Positions 16,695 through 26,546 are shown, counted from the stretch's first letter. The stretch is 64,000 nt of DNA from Candidatus Krumholzibacteriia bacterium (GCA_016744705.1 JADGDU010000003.1:62001-126000); one strand, 5' to 3'. The notes: generated from the sequence alone by a model not told the origin. Made by a program: numbers and translations.

Positions 16695-17975
16695 GTGCTG
16701 AACAATCTGACATCCTTGCTTGGTATTTTTGTCCTGCTGGCCATGGCCTGGGTTCTGAGCAACAACCGACGCAAATTTCCCTGGCGAGCCGCCGGCTGGG
16801 GTATCGGTCTGCAAATCACCCTGGCTGTTCTCTTGCTGAAAACACCCTGGGGATCGGCCTTTTTTGGCGGGGCCCGGAACTTTGTCAACCGCCTGCTGGG
16901 TTTCACCGACGCCGGTGCCAGTTTCCTCTGGGGCAACCTTTACCGCACCGATGAAAACCTTGTGGCCTATATCAACCCTGAAGGCGGATTCATCCAGGCC
17001 ACCAATTCCGTCACCGGCCAACTGGTTCCCATCGGCACTGTTTTTGTCATCCACATTTTGCCCACCATCATCTTTTTCAGCAGCCTGATGGCGCTCTTTT
17101 ACCACTTGGGCGTGATGCAGAAACTGATCTCAGGCATGGCCTGGGTCATGCGCAAAACCATGGGCACCAGTGGCAGTGAAAGCCTCAGCTGCGCGGCCAA
17201 TGTTTTTGTGGGACAAACGGAAGCCCCCTTTGTGATTCGGCCGTATGTGGGCACGATGACCAAGAGTGAGCTCATGGCCGTCATGGTTGGCGGGTTTGCC
17301 ACGGTGGCTGGTGGCGTGATGGCAGCCTACGTGCGCTTCGGCATTGACGCCGGGCATTTGCTGGCCGCCAGTGTCATGTCGGCTCCGGCTGCTCTGGTGG
17401 TGGCCAAAATCATGTACCCAGAGACTGAAGATTCTCCCACCCGGGGCACGGTGTCCCTGAATATCCCCAAGGAATACAGCAATGTCCTGGATGCCGCCGC
17501 CGGGGGTGCCACCATGGGCCTGAAACTGGCGGCCAATGTGGGTGCCATGCTGCTGGCCTTCATCTCACTGGTGGCCATGGTCAATTATGGACTGGGCCTG
17601 GTTGGATTTTCTCTTCAGCAGATCTTTGGCTATATCTTTGCGCCTGTGGCCTGGATCATGGGTGTGCCCTGGAGTGAAGCAGCCGTCTTTGGAAACCTGC
17701 TGGGCACCAAAATCGCCGTCAATGAATTTATGGGTTATATCGAACTGGGGGCTGCCGCCAAATCAGGTGCCCTGTCCCCTCGCAGCGTCGTCATCGGCAC
17801 CTATGCCCTCTGCGGATTTGCCAACTTCAGTAGCATCGCCATTCAAATTGGCGGCATCGGCACCATCGCTCCCGACCGACGGGCCGATGTGGCAGCCATG
17901 GGCCTGAAGGCTATGTTCGGCGGAGCCATAGCCTCCTGGTTAACTGCTACCATCGCAGGTGTTTTGATAGGCTGA
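16695..17975 (+). CDS. nupC: Concentrative nucleoside transporter (CNT/NupC family)
   Basis: The 426-residue inner-membrane protein couples nucleoside uptake to a sodium or proton gradient. CNT signatures are visible: FVGQTEAPFVIRPYVGTMTK, ELMAVMVGGFATVAGGVMAAYV, and CGFANFSSIAIQIGGIG near the end, on a background of about ten membrane segments. The start is GTG 16695, five bases after CGGAGG. It heads a plus-strand run with a thioesterase, an RNA methyltransferase and a dGTPase, so nucleoside uptake and dNTP balance may be co-expressed. Substrate range (pyrimidine or purine) cannot be told. Confidence 0.93.
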   Translation: MLNNLTSLLGIFVLLAMAWVLSNNRRKFPWRAAGWGIGLQITLAVLLLKTPWGSAFFGGARNFVNRLLGFTDAGASFLWGNLYRTDENLVAYINPEGGFIQATNSVTGQLVPIGTVFVIHILPTIIFFSSLMALFYHLGVMQKLISGMAWVMRKTMGTSGSESLSCAANVFVGQTEAPFVIRPYVGTMTKSELMAVMVGGFATVAGGVMAAYVRFGIDAGHLLAASVMSAPAALVVAKIMYPETEDSPTRGTVSLNIPKEYSNVLDAAAGGATMGLKLAANVGAMLLAFISLVAMVNYGLGLVGFSLQQIFGYIFAPVAWIMGVPWSEAAVFGNLLGTKIAVNEFMGYIELGAAAKSGALSPRSVVIGTYALCGFANFSSIAIQIGGIGTIAPDRRADVAAMGLKAMFGGAIASWLTATIAGVLIG

Positions 17976-18006
17976 AAATTCAGTAGAAACAGAGGAAAGA
18001 AACAAA

Positions 18007-18435
18007 ATGCCCCGAGTCTCAATTCATGCCCTGGCCAAGTACGACTTTCGTGTCGAAATTGTCGTGCGCACTACTGATATCAACTACGGCGGGCACCTGG
18101 GCAACGACCGTATGCTCTCCCTGGTCCACGAGGCCCGGGTGGCCTTTCTGGAAGCCAAAGGATGGTCCGAAATGGACTGTGCAGGGGTGGGCCTCATCAT
18201 GGGCGATGTGGCTGGTATTTATAAGGGTGAAGCATTCGCGGGAGACCGTCTGGTCTTCAAAGTTGCTGCCGGTGAGCCCTCCCGTTGCGGGTTTCGGCTC
18301 TTCTACAGCGTGACCCGTAAAAGTGATGCCTCAAAAATAGCCCTGATGGAAACGGGCATGACCTGCTTCAACTATGAGGATCGAAAAATTGCTCCTCTGC
18401 CCGAAGAGATCGAACAGATTTGTACTTTTGCCTGA
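18007..18435 (+). CDS. Hotdog-fold acyl-CoA thioesterase (4-hydroxybenzoyl-CoA thioesterase-like)
   Basis: This 142-residue single hotdog-domain protein has the YbgC/FadM-type pattern: VRTTDINYGGHLGNDRMLSLVHEARVAFLE carries the conserved Asp/Asn and Gly-His segment around the active site, and YKGEAFAGDRLVF the central strand. It would hydrolyse acyl-CoA or aryl-CoA esters in the cytoplasm. It lies 31 bases after the CNT transporter gene (GAGGAAAG upstream of the ATG) and three bases before the methyltransferase gene. The substrate is not evident. Confidence 0.88.
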   Translation: MPRVSIHALAKYDFRVEIVVRTTDINYGGHLGNDRMLSLVHEARVAFLEAKGWSEMDCAGVGLIMGDVAGIYKGEAFAGDRLVFKVAAGEPSRCGFRLFYSVTRKSDASKIALMETGMTCFNYEDRKIAPLPEEIEQICTFA

Positions 18436-18438
18436 CGG

Positions 18439-19287
18439 ATGAACATGAACCAGCGGCCTCTGCTCATCACCAGCTTGAAGAACGACCAGGTCAAAGATCT
18501 GGTCCGGCTGCGCAACCGTCGGGATCGGGACCGGGCCCAGGTCACCATCATTGAAGAACCCAAAGTGATCCGCCATGCCCTGAATGCTGGTTATCCCATC
18601 AGCGCAGTCTATTTCTGCCGCGAATTATTGGCTGATGCAGACCTGCCTTTGCTGCAGCAATTGTTAGACCTCCCCACTGCACATCAAGCAGTGGAACTGG
18701 CCTCCCAGGTCATGGACAAGGTTTCCTACCGGGAAAAAAGCGAAGGCCTTCTGGTGGTCGCGCCCCAGGTGCGAATCGAGCTGGAAGATCTCAACCTTAA
18801 TAAAATGGACCAGGAAGCCCCTCTCCTACTGCTGCTGGAAGCCGTAGAAAAACCGGGCAATTTGGGCGCAGCCCTGCGCATTGCCGATGGCGCCGGCGCC
18901 CATGCCGTCATCATCTGCGGAGGCGGCACTGACCTGTTCAACCCCAACGTTTTGCGAGCCAGTCGAGGTTCTTTTTTCTCGGTTCCCACCGTAGTGGCCG
19001 AGAGTAAAATCGTGGTGGAATTTTTGAAAGACCAGGGTGTTTGCCTGGTGGCGGCCAGCCCCATCGCCGACCACAGCTGGGACGAAATCGATTTAAAACA
19101 ACCTGTGGCTCTGGTTCTGGGCACCGAACACGACGGCCTGAGCCCCGAGATGATGACCCACTGCGATCTCACTGTGGGCATCCCCATGCACGGCACCGGC
19201 GATAGCCTGAATGTCTCCACTTCTGCGGCTGTCCTGCTTTATGAAGCCGTGCGGCAACGCCGCCAAAAGCCTAAAGGATCGGCATGA
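18439..19287 (+). CDS. SpoU/TrmH-family RNA methyltransferase
   Basis: The protein of 282 residues has the SPOUT methyltransferase knot in its second half: motif 1 VEKPGNLGAALRIADGAGAHAV, motif 2 LVLGTEHDGLSPEM, motif 3 IPMHGTGDSLNVSTSAAVLLYEA. The first 110 residues form the substrate-binding domain of the RlmB/TsnR type (SLKNDQVKDLVRLRNRRDR). These enzymes transfer a methyl group from SAM to 2'-O of ribose in rRNA or tRNA; the exact site cannot be assigned. The stop overlaps the dGTPase start by four bases (ATGA), indicating translational coupling. Confidence 0.92.
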   Translation: MNMNQRPLLITSLKNDQVKDLVRLRNRRDRDRAQVTIIEEPKVIRHALNAGYPISAVYFCRELLADADLPLLQQLLDLPTAHQAVELASQVMDKVSYREKSEGLLVVAPQVRIELEDLNLNKMDQEAPLLLLLEAVEKPGNLGAALRIADGAGAHAVIICGGGTDLFNPNVLRASRGSFFSVPTVVAESKIVVEFLKDQGVCLVAASPIADHSWDEIDLKQPVALVLGTEHDGLSPEMMTHCDLTVGIPMHGTGDSLNVSTSAAVLLYEAVRQRRQKPKGSA

Positions 19288-20549
19288 TTGAAAACCAATT
19301 TTACACCGACTTCGACTGTGAAGAGCTGGATCCCCGGGACCCCGACTACCGTTCGGTTTTCCAGCGGGGCCGGGATCGGCTCATCCACAATGCCGCCTTC
19401 CGCCGTCTGCAGGCCAAGACCCAGGTCTTCCTTTCCGGCGAGTATGACTTTTACCGCACTCGCCTCACCCATAGCATCGAAGTCAGCCAGATTGCCGGCT
19501 CCATCGCCCGCTCTCTCAACAGCACCAGTGAGCACCTTCGTGATGATTTTTTCATCGACATCTCTCTGGTGGAAGCCTGTGCCCTGGCTCACGACATCGG
19601 ACACCCTCCTTTTGGTCATGCGGGCGAAGGCATGCTGCACCAACTCATGCTACCCTGGGGCGGGTTCGAAGGCAACGCCCAGACCCTGCGCCTGATCACC
19701 GAAATCATTTTCACCAGTGGCCGCTCCCGTCGGGGCATGAATCCCACTCGTGCTTTCATGGATGGCGTTCTCAAGTACAAAACCCTCTTCAGCCAATGGG
19801 ACGACCCCAAAAATCATTTCATCTTTGACGACCAGCAGAAATACCTGGATTTCGTTTTTGCCGGCCGTCCTTTTCCTGCCCAATACACTCCGGGTAAAGA
19901 ACGGAACTCACTGCGCAGTCTGGAATGCCAGATCATGGACTGGGCCGACGACACCGCTTACAGCCTGAACGATTTGGTGGACAGCGCCAATGCCGGCTTT
20001 GTGGATATGGCCAGGGTGAGCCGCTGGGCGGAAAAGTTGAATCTGCAGGGCGAAGATGCCACCACTATCGAGAAGCTTCTGGATGCACTTAAGGGAGGGA
20101 ATCTGGAACGGGTCATGAACCGTAAAATCGGGACATTTGTGGAAGCCTGTCAGTTGGTGCCGCGCGATACCTTCATGAACGACCTCACCAACCGGTACCG
20201 CTTCGGTGTGGAAGTGGACCCGGTCTTCGTACGGGAACAAAAACTTTATGCCAGCTTGGCGGTGGACCTGGTCTTCCGTTCGCCCCAGGTTTGCCAGCTT
20301 GAGCACAAGGGCGATCACATGTTGTCACGACTGTTCCAAGCCCTGGAAGAAAACTATCTATCAGGTGGCAAGCCGCGTCTGGCCCTGCTTTCCCGAGATT
20401 TTGAAGAAGAAATGAGTGACGCCGTTGAACCAGCAGCCCGGGCCCGCATCATCTGTGATTATTTGGCAGGTATGACAGATGGCTTCGCCACCAGAATCTA
20501 CAAACGTATGTTCGATCCTGATTTTGGATCCATTGTGGACTTGGTATAA
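19284..20549 (+). CDS. dgt: dGTP triphosphohydrolase (dGTPase, HD domain)
   Basis: This 421-residue cytoplasmic HD-domain enzyme splits dGTP to deoxyguanosine and tripolyphosphate. Metal-binding residues are visible: H in RTRLTHSIEVSQIAG, HD in ALAHDIGHPPFGHAGEG, and D in QIMDWADDTAYSLNDL. The N-terminal FRRLQAKTQVF is a family hallmark. It overlaps the methyltransferase gene upstream by four bases. The downstream gene begins at the base after its stop. Short-form dGTPases of this type often accept several dNTPs. Confidence 0.94.
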   Translation: MIENQFYTDFDCEELDPRDPDYRSVFQRGRDRLIHNAAFRRLQAKTQVFLSGEYDFYRTRLTHSIEVSQIAGSIARSLNSTSEHLRDDFFIDISLVEACALAHDIGHPPFGHAGEGMLHQLMLPWGGFEGNAQTLRLITEIIFTSGRSRRGMNPTRAFMDGVLKYKTLFSQWDDPKNHFIFDDQQKYLDFVFAGRPFPAQYTPGKERNSLRSLECQIMDWADDTAYSLNDLVDSANAGFVDMARVSRWAEKLNLQGEDATTIEKLLDALKGGNLERVMNRKIGTFVEACQLVPRDTFMNDLTNRYRFGVEVDPVFVREQKLYASLAVDLVFRSPQVCQLEHKGDHMLSRLFQALEENYLSGGKPRLALLSRDFEEEMSDAVEPAARARIICDYLAGMTDGFATRIYKRMFDPDFGSIVDLV

Positions 20550-21719
20550 ATGATCCGTCCTATCTGGTTGATCCTCTTATTATTGCCTTTGCTGATGACC
20601 CTGCTCCCACTGGTCAGTCCCGCTCATGCCCAGGAAATGGAAGCTTCTGAAGACGCTCCATATCTCCCCTGGACCGACCAGATCGAAGGTAAAGAAGGAA
20701 AATATTTCTTTTACCGGGGCCTCGACTATGGCAGCCAGTCGCTGATCACCCCCTCGCGCCTCATCCTTAACGGTGGGTTTGGCATTCTGCAAATTGAGAA
20801 CCGAGACAACAGACCTGGCCGGATCATGTACGCCCGGGGTGTGCAAAACGTCACCAAGAATTTATTGGACCCCTGGTGGTCCATCAGCGTCAACGGATTC
20901 TGGGATTTTCTGAGCCGGGAAGTCATCCCCGTTTCCGTCAATTCCGGCAAGGCTCAGTACTGGCCCAACTATATGAACCACCTCATCGGCGGTGGCATGA
21001 GTTATCGCATGATGACAGAGTACTTCACCTACAACGACTACCTGCATCCCAAAACCATGGCCGGCATGACCATCTTTGCCTACCACTTTCTCAATGAGGT
21101 TGTTGAGAACAATGGATACCAAGGGCCCACCACCGATCCGGTGGCTGATTTTTGGATATTCAATCCCGCCGGCATCATCATGTTCAGCAATGACCGGATC
21201 GCCCGATTTTTCAGTGAAACCCTGCACATGGCCGATTGGTCCTATCAACCGGTATACATGCCCTGGCGAGAAGAGCTGCAGAACCAGGGGCAGAATTACG
21301 CCATCAAATACCATCTGAATAAAAAGGGCAGCACCAGCCTGTTTTACCATTGGGGCAGCCATGCGGAAGTGGGCCTCAGCTTCACCCGACCGGATGGACG
21401 CTGCTTCTCGTTTGGACTGGGTCTGGTGGCGAAAAACCTATTGGACGTGGACGAGATCAGCAAAACCCTGGACCTGGCAGTCTCAGGGGGAGTCTTCTAT
21501 GACCGGAACAATTCGCTGATGGCCTCATTGTTGTTTGCCAAAACCAAGGACTACCGGTATCGCCTGAATGTCTACCCCGGTCTCATCAAAATGGGGCCCT
21601 TCAAGCCGGGAGCTTTTGTGGCCCTGAATCGCGACGATCGCATTATGTACGGTATCACCTTCGGCAATTTGAAATCCATGCCGGTGGGGCTCGGTGGCAC
21701 CTTCCATTCCCAGGATTGA
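20550..21719 (+). CDS. Exported protein of unknown function, probable outer-membrane barrel
   Basis: I do not recognise this 389-residue protein with certainty. It has a clear signal peptide (LLLLPLLMTLLPLVSPAHA, cleavage near residue 27), then many aromatic- and glycine-rich segments. The phrase HLIGGGMSYRMMTEYF and the conserved-looking DPVADFWIFNPAGIIMF recall periplasmic or outer-membrane proteins of the DUF3943 type, but I am not sure. The last third alternates hydrophobic and polar residues like beta-strands (YRYRLNVYPGLIKMG, IMYGITFGNL). Its ATG follows the dgt stop without any gap, so it is read with dgt, though no functional link is obvious. Confidence 0.75.
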   Translation: MIRPIWLILLLLPLLMTLLPLVSPAHAQEMEASEDAPYLPWTDQIEGKEGKYFFYRGLDYGSQSLITPSRLILNGGFGILQIENRDNRPGRIMYARGVQNVTKNLLDPWWSISVNGFWDFLSREVIPVSVNSGKAQYWPNYMNHLIGGGMSYRMMTEYFTYNDYLHPKTMAGMTIFAYHFLNEVVENNGYQGPTTDPVADFWIFNPAGIIMFSNDRIARFFSETLHMADWSYQPVYMPWREELQNQGQNYAIKYHLNKKGSTSLFYHWGSHAEVGLSFTRPDGRCFSFGLGLVAKNLLDVDEISKTLDLAVSGGVFYDRNNSLMASLLFAKTKDYRYRLNVYPGLIKMGPFKPGAFVALNRDDRIMYGITFGNLKSMPVGLGGTFHSQD

Positions 21720-21720
21720 T

Positions 21721-24279
21721 TTATTTATCCAGAATATCCTGAAAGCCCTTGGCCGTCAGGGGCGGGGAGTAATGGAATCCCTGAACTTCGTGGCATCCCA
21801 TATCCCGGAGCAGATCGGCCTGTTCCTTTGACTCCACACCTTCGGCAATAACTTGCATGTTGAGGCTTTTGGCCATGGAGATGACGGTGCTGGCTATGGC
21901 CCGGTCGTTGTCCACTGTGAGAATATCTTCCACAAATTCCCGGGCAATTTTAATACGGTTGATGGGATAGTTCTTCAGATAGAGCAACGAAGAATACCCA
22001 GTTCCGAAATCATCGATGGCCAACTTCACACCATCGTTGCTCAGGCACCCAAGAGTGTGCATGGTCACGTCTGCATCAATCATGAGCACACTTTCAGTGA
22101 TCTCCAATTCCAGCCAGTGGGCGGGCAGCTGGGTATCGGCCAGCACCTTTTTCACCATGCCCACCACATCAGGTTCCAGAAACTGACTGGCTGAAAGATT
22201 GACAGCCACCCGCAATTGCTCCAGGCCGGCCTGACGCCATTGCTGGACTTGCCCGCAGGCCTGCTCCAGAACCCAGCGGCCAATGGCATGAATGTGCCCT
22301 GTCTCTTCGGCCAGGGGGATAAAACGGGCAGGGCTGATGGACCCTAATTTAGGATGTTTCCACCGCAGAAGAGCCTCCACTCCCACCAGAACTCCCGTTT
22401 CCAGACAGTACTGAGGCTGCCAGGCCAAGCTGAATTCTTCGTTATCAATGGCCCGCCGCAATCCCGCCTCCATGGCCATACGCTCCTGGGCCCGGCGGTT
22501 CATCTCGGAACTGAAGAATCGGTATCTGTTGCGGCCTTCGCCTTTGGCAGCGTACATGGCCATATCAGCGTGCTTCAGAAGAGTCTGCACATCATTGCCA
22601 TCCTCAGGGTGAACCGCGATGCCAATGCTGGTGGTGGTATAAATTTCCTGCCCGGAAAGATCGAAACTATTCTTCATGGAGCGCTGGATTTTTCGCGCCA
22701 CCGAAACAGCTTCCCGGTCATTTTCCACCGAGGGCAGCAGCAGGACAAACTCATCCCCACCCAACCGGCAGAGTGTATCCCCCCGGCGGATGCAACCGTT
22801 CAGCCGGTCGGCAATCAACTGGAGTAACAGATCACCTTTGTCGTGCCCCAGGCTGTCGTTGATATCCTTGAAATTGTCCAAGTCGCAGAAGAGGAGAGCC
22901 ACGTGCTTTTCGTTGCGACGGGCCGTAGCCATAGCCCGGTCCAGTTGCTCCAGAAAGAAAGAGCGGTTGGGAAGGCGGGTCAGCTGATCGTAATAAGCCA
23001 GCTGGCGAATCTCCTCTTCGGTGCTTTTCCGCAAGCTGATATCTGTCACCGAGCCGATGAACCCTTCCAGTTCCTCTCCCTGGCCAAAAATGGGTTCCGC
23101 CTGACAGAAGACCCAGGTCGCCCGACCTTCTGGGCGCTTGAATCGGCACTCCACCTTGAAGGCTCGCCGTTCACGCACAGCCATTTGCCAGATTTCCCGC
23201 ACACTGGTCATGTCATCAGGGTGCACAGCAACGTCCCAGCTCTGCCCCAAAACTTCAGAGAGCATGCGGCCGGAAATTTCACGCCACTTCTTGTTCACCT
23301 GGCAAATGCGCCCCTCGTGGTCGAGGCGAAAAATTCCCACAGGTGAGGCCTCAGACATGACCTGGTAGCGCCGTTCACTTTCGCGCAACGCCTTTTCAGT
23401 CAACTTCTGTTCGGTCACATCCTGCACTGTGGAAATCATCAGATTCATATCAGTCAGGGGAATGTTCCTGACGGCCAGAATTTTTTCTGTCCCATCACGG
23501 CAGGTGATACGCATATCATCCCACTGCATTTTTTCCATATCACCGGTGGCGATATCCTGCAGGATGCGTTGGCGGACCTGCTCCCGCTCCTGGGGGTTGG
23601 GATAGATATTACTGAAGAATGTTTCCAGATCCGTAAAATCAGTCTGAGACCAGCCTCCGTAAATTTCCAGGAAGAGGCGATTGGCGTAGCCTATATTGCC
23701 CTTGTCGATGGTGTTCACAGAGAGGCCAATGGGTAAATTGTCCAAGACATTTTCAATGAAAATATTACCCTTGGAAAGCTCGGCTTCTATGCGGCGTTCG
23801 CGTTCGGACTGATCCACAAAAGTGGCCAGAATACCCGAGACCACTCCTTCTTCATTGTAAATGGGAGAACTGGAAAACTGGATGCGGATCAGGGATCCGT
23901 CTTTTTTCAAACCACGCAATTCCTCATTAAAAATCTTACCTCCACCAGCTACGGAGGCTAAAGCCATCTTGAATTTGTGGTTGTATTGTTTGGCGATGGC
24001 AGGGAATTCAGTGCCAACCACTTCAGCTTTGGTCCACCCGGTGACCAGTTGGGCAGCGGAATTCCAGACGGTGACTGTTCCCTTGAGGTCCAGGGCCACA
24101 ACCGGACAGGGCAGGGCTTCGATAACAGGGGTAGCCACACGGCCGCCTTGCAAGGGGGGCCTTTGACTGGGAGACAACTCTGTGGCGGAATTAGAGATTA
24201 ATTCCTGTTCCAAGTAACTCGAGACAATTTTCCCAGCTTTTTCTCCGGGAAAACCTGGAATCTTTCTTTCTGCGCCCAA
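21721..24279 (-). CDS. PAS-GGDEF-EAL cyclic-di-GMP signalling protein
   Basis: An 852-residue cytoplasmic protein starting at TTG 24279 with GGGAG six bases upstream. Three PAS domains (about 50-170, 175-290 and 295-415; for example ALPCPVVALDLKGTVTVWNSA) precede a GGDEF domain with intact RLGGDEFVLLL and the inhibitory RxxD I-site (RRGD) five residues before it. An EAL domain follows with GVEALLRWKHP, ELEITESVLM, IDDFGTGYSSL and AEGVES. The usual KIDRSFV stretch reads KIAREFV; the catalytic lysine is kept and only the Asp is replaced. Both domains look active, so it may make and degrade cyclic di-GMP depending on PAS input. No haem- or flavin-specific PAS residues could be read. It converges with the gene at 20550. 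Confidence 0.93.
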   Translation of the reverse strand: MGAERKIPGFPGEKAGKIVSSYLEQELISNSATELSPSQRPPLQGGRVATPVIEALPCPVVALDLKGTVTVWNSAAQLVTGWTKAEVVGTEFPAIAKQYNHKFKMALASVAGGGKIFNEELRGLKKDGSLIRIQFSSSPIYNEEGVVSGILATFVDQSERERRIEAELSKGNIFIENVLDNLPIGLSVNTIDKGNIGYANRLFLEIYGGWSQTDFTDLETFFSNIYPNPQEREQVRQRILQDIATGDMEKMQWDDMRITCRDGTEKILAVRNIPLTDMNLMISTVQDVTEQKLTEKALRESERRYQVMSEASPVGIFRLDHEGRICQVNKKWREISGRMLSEVLGQSWDVAVHPDDMTSVREIWQMAVRERRAFKVECRFKRPEGRATWVFCQAEPIFGQGEELEGFIGSVTDISLRKSTEEEIRQLAYYDQLTRLPNRSFFLEQLDRAMATARRNEKHVALLFCDLDNFKDINDSLGHDKGDLLLQLIADRLNGCIRRGDTLCRLGGDEFVLLLPSVENDREAVSVARKIQRSMKNSFDLSGQEIYTTTSIGIAVHPEDGNDVQTLLKHADMAMYAAKGEGRNRYRFFSSEMNRRAQERMAMEAGLRRAIDNEEFSLAWQPQYCLETGVLVGVEALLRWKHPKLGSISPARFIPLAEETGHIHAIGRWVLEQACGQVQQWRQAGLEQLRVAVNLSASQFLEPDVVGMVKKVLADTQLPAHWLELEITESVLMIDADVTMHTLGCLSNDGVKLAIDDFGTGYSSLLYLKNYPINRIKIAREFVEDILTVDNDRAIASTVISMAKSLNMQVIAEGVESKEQADLLRDMGCHEVQGFHYSPPLTAKGFQDILDK

Positions 24280-24385
24280 GTAAAACTCCCTAAAGAAACC
24301 TTGTCTAACACAGGTGATTTACTCAGAAATCTAGGTAAACACCCCAAAACCCGCAAGATTCAAAGGCCACAATGCGTTGCACAGT

Positions 24386-25702
24386 TTAAGTCTTCTTCCC
24401 CGGAAATTCCAACTCATCATCGATAAAAAGACCCGCATTGGGGTTTTCGAATTCCTGAGTCTCCAATTTTCCTTCACCTTTGGCCACAATGCAGCTGACC
24501 ACTGCATCACCTGATACATTGACCGCCGTGCGCACCATATCCAGCAATCGGTCCACTCCTAAAATCAGGCCAATGCCTTCCACAGGCAGCCCCACTTGGG
24601 TAAAAACCATGGACAGCATAATCAAACCGACCCCCGGCACCCCCGCGGTGCCAATGGAGGCCAGCACGGCCATGAAAATCACGGTGAGGTAATCTCCCAG
24701 ACTCAAGTCAATGTTATAGACATTGGCGATGAAAACCGTGGCTACGCCCTGCATGATGGCCGTGCCGTCCATATTGATGGTAGCCCCAAAAGGAATGGTG
24801 AAGGAAGCCACTGAATTGTCTACCCCCAGCCGCTCCGTCACGGTGCGCAGGGTGACAGGAATAGTGGCATTGCTGCTGGCGGTGCTGAAAGCAAAAACCT
24901 GCACATTGCGCATCTTGCGTAAAAAAACCAGCGGATTGAGACCAGAAAAGACCTTTAAAGTGATCATCAGGGTCACCAGGAGGTGGAATAGCAGGACACC
25001 AATCAGAACCAGGACATACCCCAGCAATTGCCCCAACAACCCCATGCCCAGGCTGGCTACGGAGTAGGCAATCAGACAGAAAACGGCGTATGGAGCCACG
25101 CTCATGACTATGTCCACCATCTTCATCATCACTTGGTTCATGCGCTCAACACCATCGACAATGGGTTCGGCTTTTTTCCCCACCATCAGAATGCTGACTC
25201 CCAGCAGGATGGAGAAAAAGATAATTTGAAGCATTTCACCGTTGGCCAAGGCCGCCACCGGATTGCCCGGAACGATATCGATCAGCACCTGGGTCAAGGC
25301 CGGAGCTTCCCTGCCGGAAAAATTGGCAGTGGTTTCTGCATTCATACCCTGGCCCGGAGCCACCACTCCGGCCACCAGCAAAGCCGTGGCAATGGCCAGG
25401 GCCGTAGTCATCATGTATAAAGCGAAACTCTTGCTGCCCACTCTCCCCAATTGGCGCAAGTTGCCAATGCCGCACACCCCACTGATCAAACTGAACAGTA
25501 CCAGGGGCACCACCAACATTTTCAGAGAGTTGACGAACATTTTTCCCACGACCAGGAACAGCCCCTGGACCAACCATGTGTTAATAACGGAACCATCATT
25601 GTTCATTCCTGAGAAATTGATAGCTAACCCGATGGCTATACCGAGAGCCATGCCGATCAAAACTTTGATTGTCAGGCTTGCACCATGGGGGTGGTTGGAC
25701 AT
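24386..25702 (-). CDS. Dicarboxylate/amino acid:cation symporter (DAACS family)
   Basis: This 438-residue inner-membrane protein belongs to the GltP/DctA/GltPh family, which takes up glutamate, aspartate or C4-dicarboxylates with Na+ or H+. The hairpin and ion-site motifs are present: STASSNATIPVTLRT (the serine-rich HP1 tip), FGATINMDGTAIMQGVATVFIAN, and GTAGVPGVGLIMLSMVF (HP2). ATG 25702 has AGGAGC upstream. The C-terminal tail is longer than usual and polar (ENPNAGLFIDDELEF). It stands alone between a convergent and a divergent neighbour. Confidence 0.93.
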   Translation of the reverse strand: MSNHPHGASLTIKVLIGMALGIAIGLAINFSGMNNDGSVINTWLVQGLFLVVGKMFVNSLKMLVVPLVLFSLISGVCGIGNLRQLGRVGSKSFALYMMTTALAIATALLVAGVVAPGQGMNAETTANFSGREAPALTQVLIDIVPGNPVAALANGEMLQIIFFSILLGVSILMVGKKAEPIVDGVERMNQVMMKMVDIVMSVAPYAVFCLIAYSVASLGMGLLGQLLGYVLVLIGVLLFHLLVTLMITLKVFSGLNPLVFLRKMRNVQVFAFSTASSNATIPVTLRTVTERLGVDNSVASFTIPFGATINMDGTAIMQGVATVFIANVYNIDLSLGDYLTVIFMAVLASIGTAGVPGVGLIMLSMVFTQVGLPVEGIGLILGVDRLLDMVRTAVNVSGDAVVSCIVAKGEGKLETQEFENPNAGLFIDDELEFPGKKT

Positions 25703-25847
25703 TTTGGGCTCCTGGTTTTAAGATTAATCTGATTCTGGACTGACAATACCTGAAAATGGCCCAAGACTCAAACATTTGGGTGGTGCCTTTGAAATTGTGT
25801 CTGTTCTTTACAATGCTATATCAACTCTATCTCCCAACCCACCAATA

Positions 25848-25856
25848 TGGTATAAT
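25848..25856 (+). promoter_or_regulatory. Extended -10 promoter of the TPR gene
   Basis: TGGTATAAT is a perfect extended -10 (TGnTATAAT). No good -35 lies 16-18 bases upstream, which extended -10 promoters tolerate. Transcription would start near 25863, about 38 bases ahead of the ATG at 25901. Confidence 0.6.
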
Positions 25857-25900
25857 CTATTCACTTACATTGAAGATGCACTTGGAAAACCGGGAGGTCC

Positions 25901-26491
25901 ATGCGCCTCTGGACCAGCATTTTGTATTTGTATCTCATTCTTTTTTCCTTTTCGACCGCCACGGCGGTCAACGTGGTATTTTCCAAGCAATATGCCCCGG
26001 AAATCCAGGAAATCGCTGACTTAATCACCGCAGGACTTTACGATCAGGTTTTTGCCAAAGGCGAACCCCTGCTTGAACGTTTAATAATTGAGTTTCCCCA
26101 AGGCAGCTTCGATGAAGCAAAGGTTCGTGACTTTCTGGTCAACGCCTACTATAGAAGCCGCCGGGTCATGGAGCCTGAAGCCGTCACCATGGGGGAAAGG
26201 GCTATCAGCCTGACCGAAGAAATTCAGGGACCGGACCATCCCGAAGTAGCCAACAGCCAGATGCACCTGGGCAACCTCTTCAGCCGCCGCTGGGAAGCCC
26301 ACAAAGCCATCCCGTATTATGAAAAAACCCTGATAATCCTCCAACATTCAGGGTCAGATTTTGATGACCAACGAGCCATTATTCTCACCGCACTGGGTGT
26401 GGCTTATCGTCGTCTTGGTGAAGGAAAAAAAGCCTACCAATTGTACGGTGAAGCTGTGGCCTTCTGGCCCAACGCCGCTCTGCAGGCCTGA
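25901..26491 (+). CDS. Exported tetratricopeptide-repeat protein
   Basis: The 196-residue protein has an N-terminal signal sequence (LYLYLILFSFSTATAV) and about three TPR units: ANSQMHLGNLFSRRWEAHKAIPYYEKTLIIL, the preceding VNAYYRSRRVMEPEAVTMGERAISL, and ILTALGVAYRRLGEGKKAYQLYGEAVAF. TPRs are protein-interaction surfaces. It lies 55 bases upstream of an ECF-type sigma gene, and small TPR proteins often accompany sigma factors in this kind of genome. The repeats stop abruptly after a third unit, so this may be the surviving N-terminus of a longer TPR protein (TPR-CHAT or TPR-kinase type), but no downstream remnant is recognisable. Confidence 0.75.
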   Translation: MRLWTSILYLYLILFSFSTATAVNVVFSKQYAPEIQEIADLITAGLYDQVFAKGEPLLERLIIEFPQGSFDEAKVRDFLVNAYYRSRRVMEPEAVTMGERAISLTEEIQGPDHPEVANSQMHLGNLFSRRWEAHKAIPYYEKTLIILQHSGSDFDDQRAIILTALGVAYRRLGEGKKAYQLYGEAVAFWPNAALQA

Positions 26492-26546
26492 GCGTGCATC
26501 CATATTACTGGGCCGGGTTCGTGGCCGCCGGAGATTGGCAATAATC

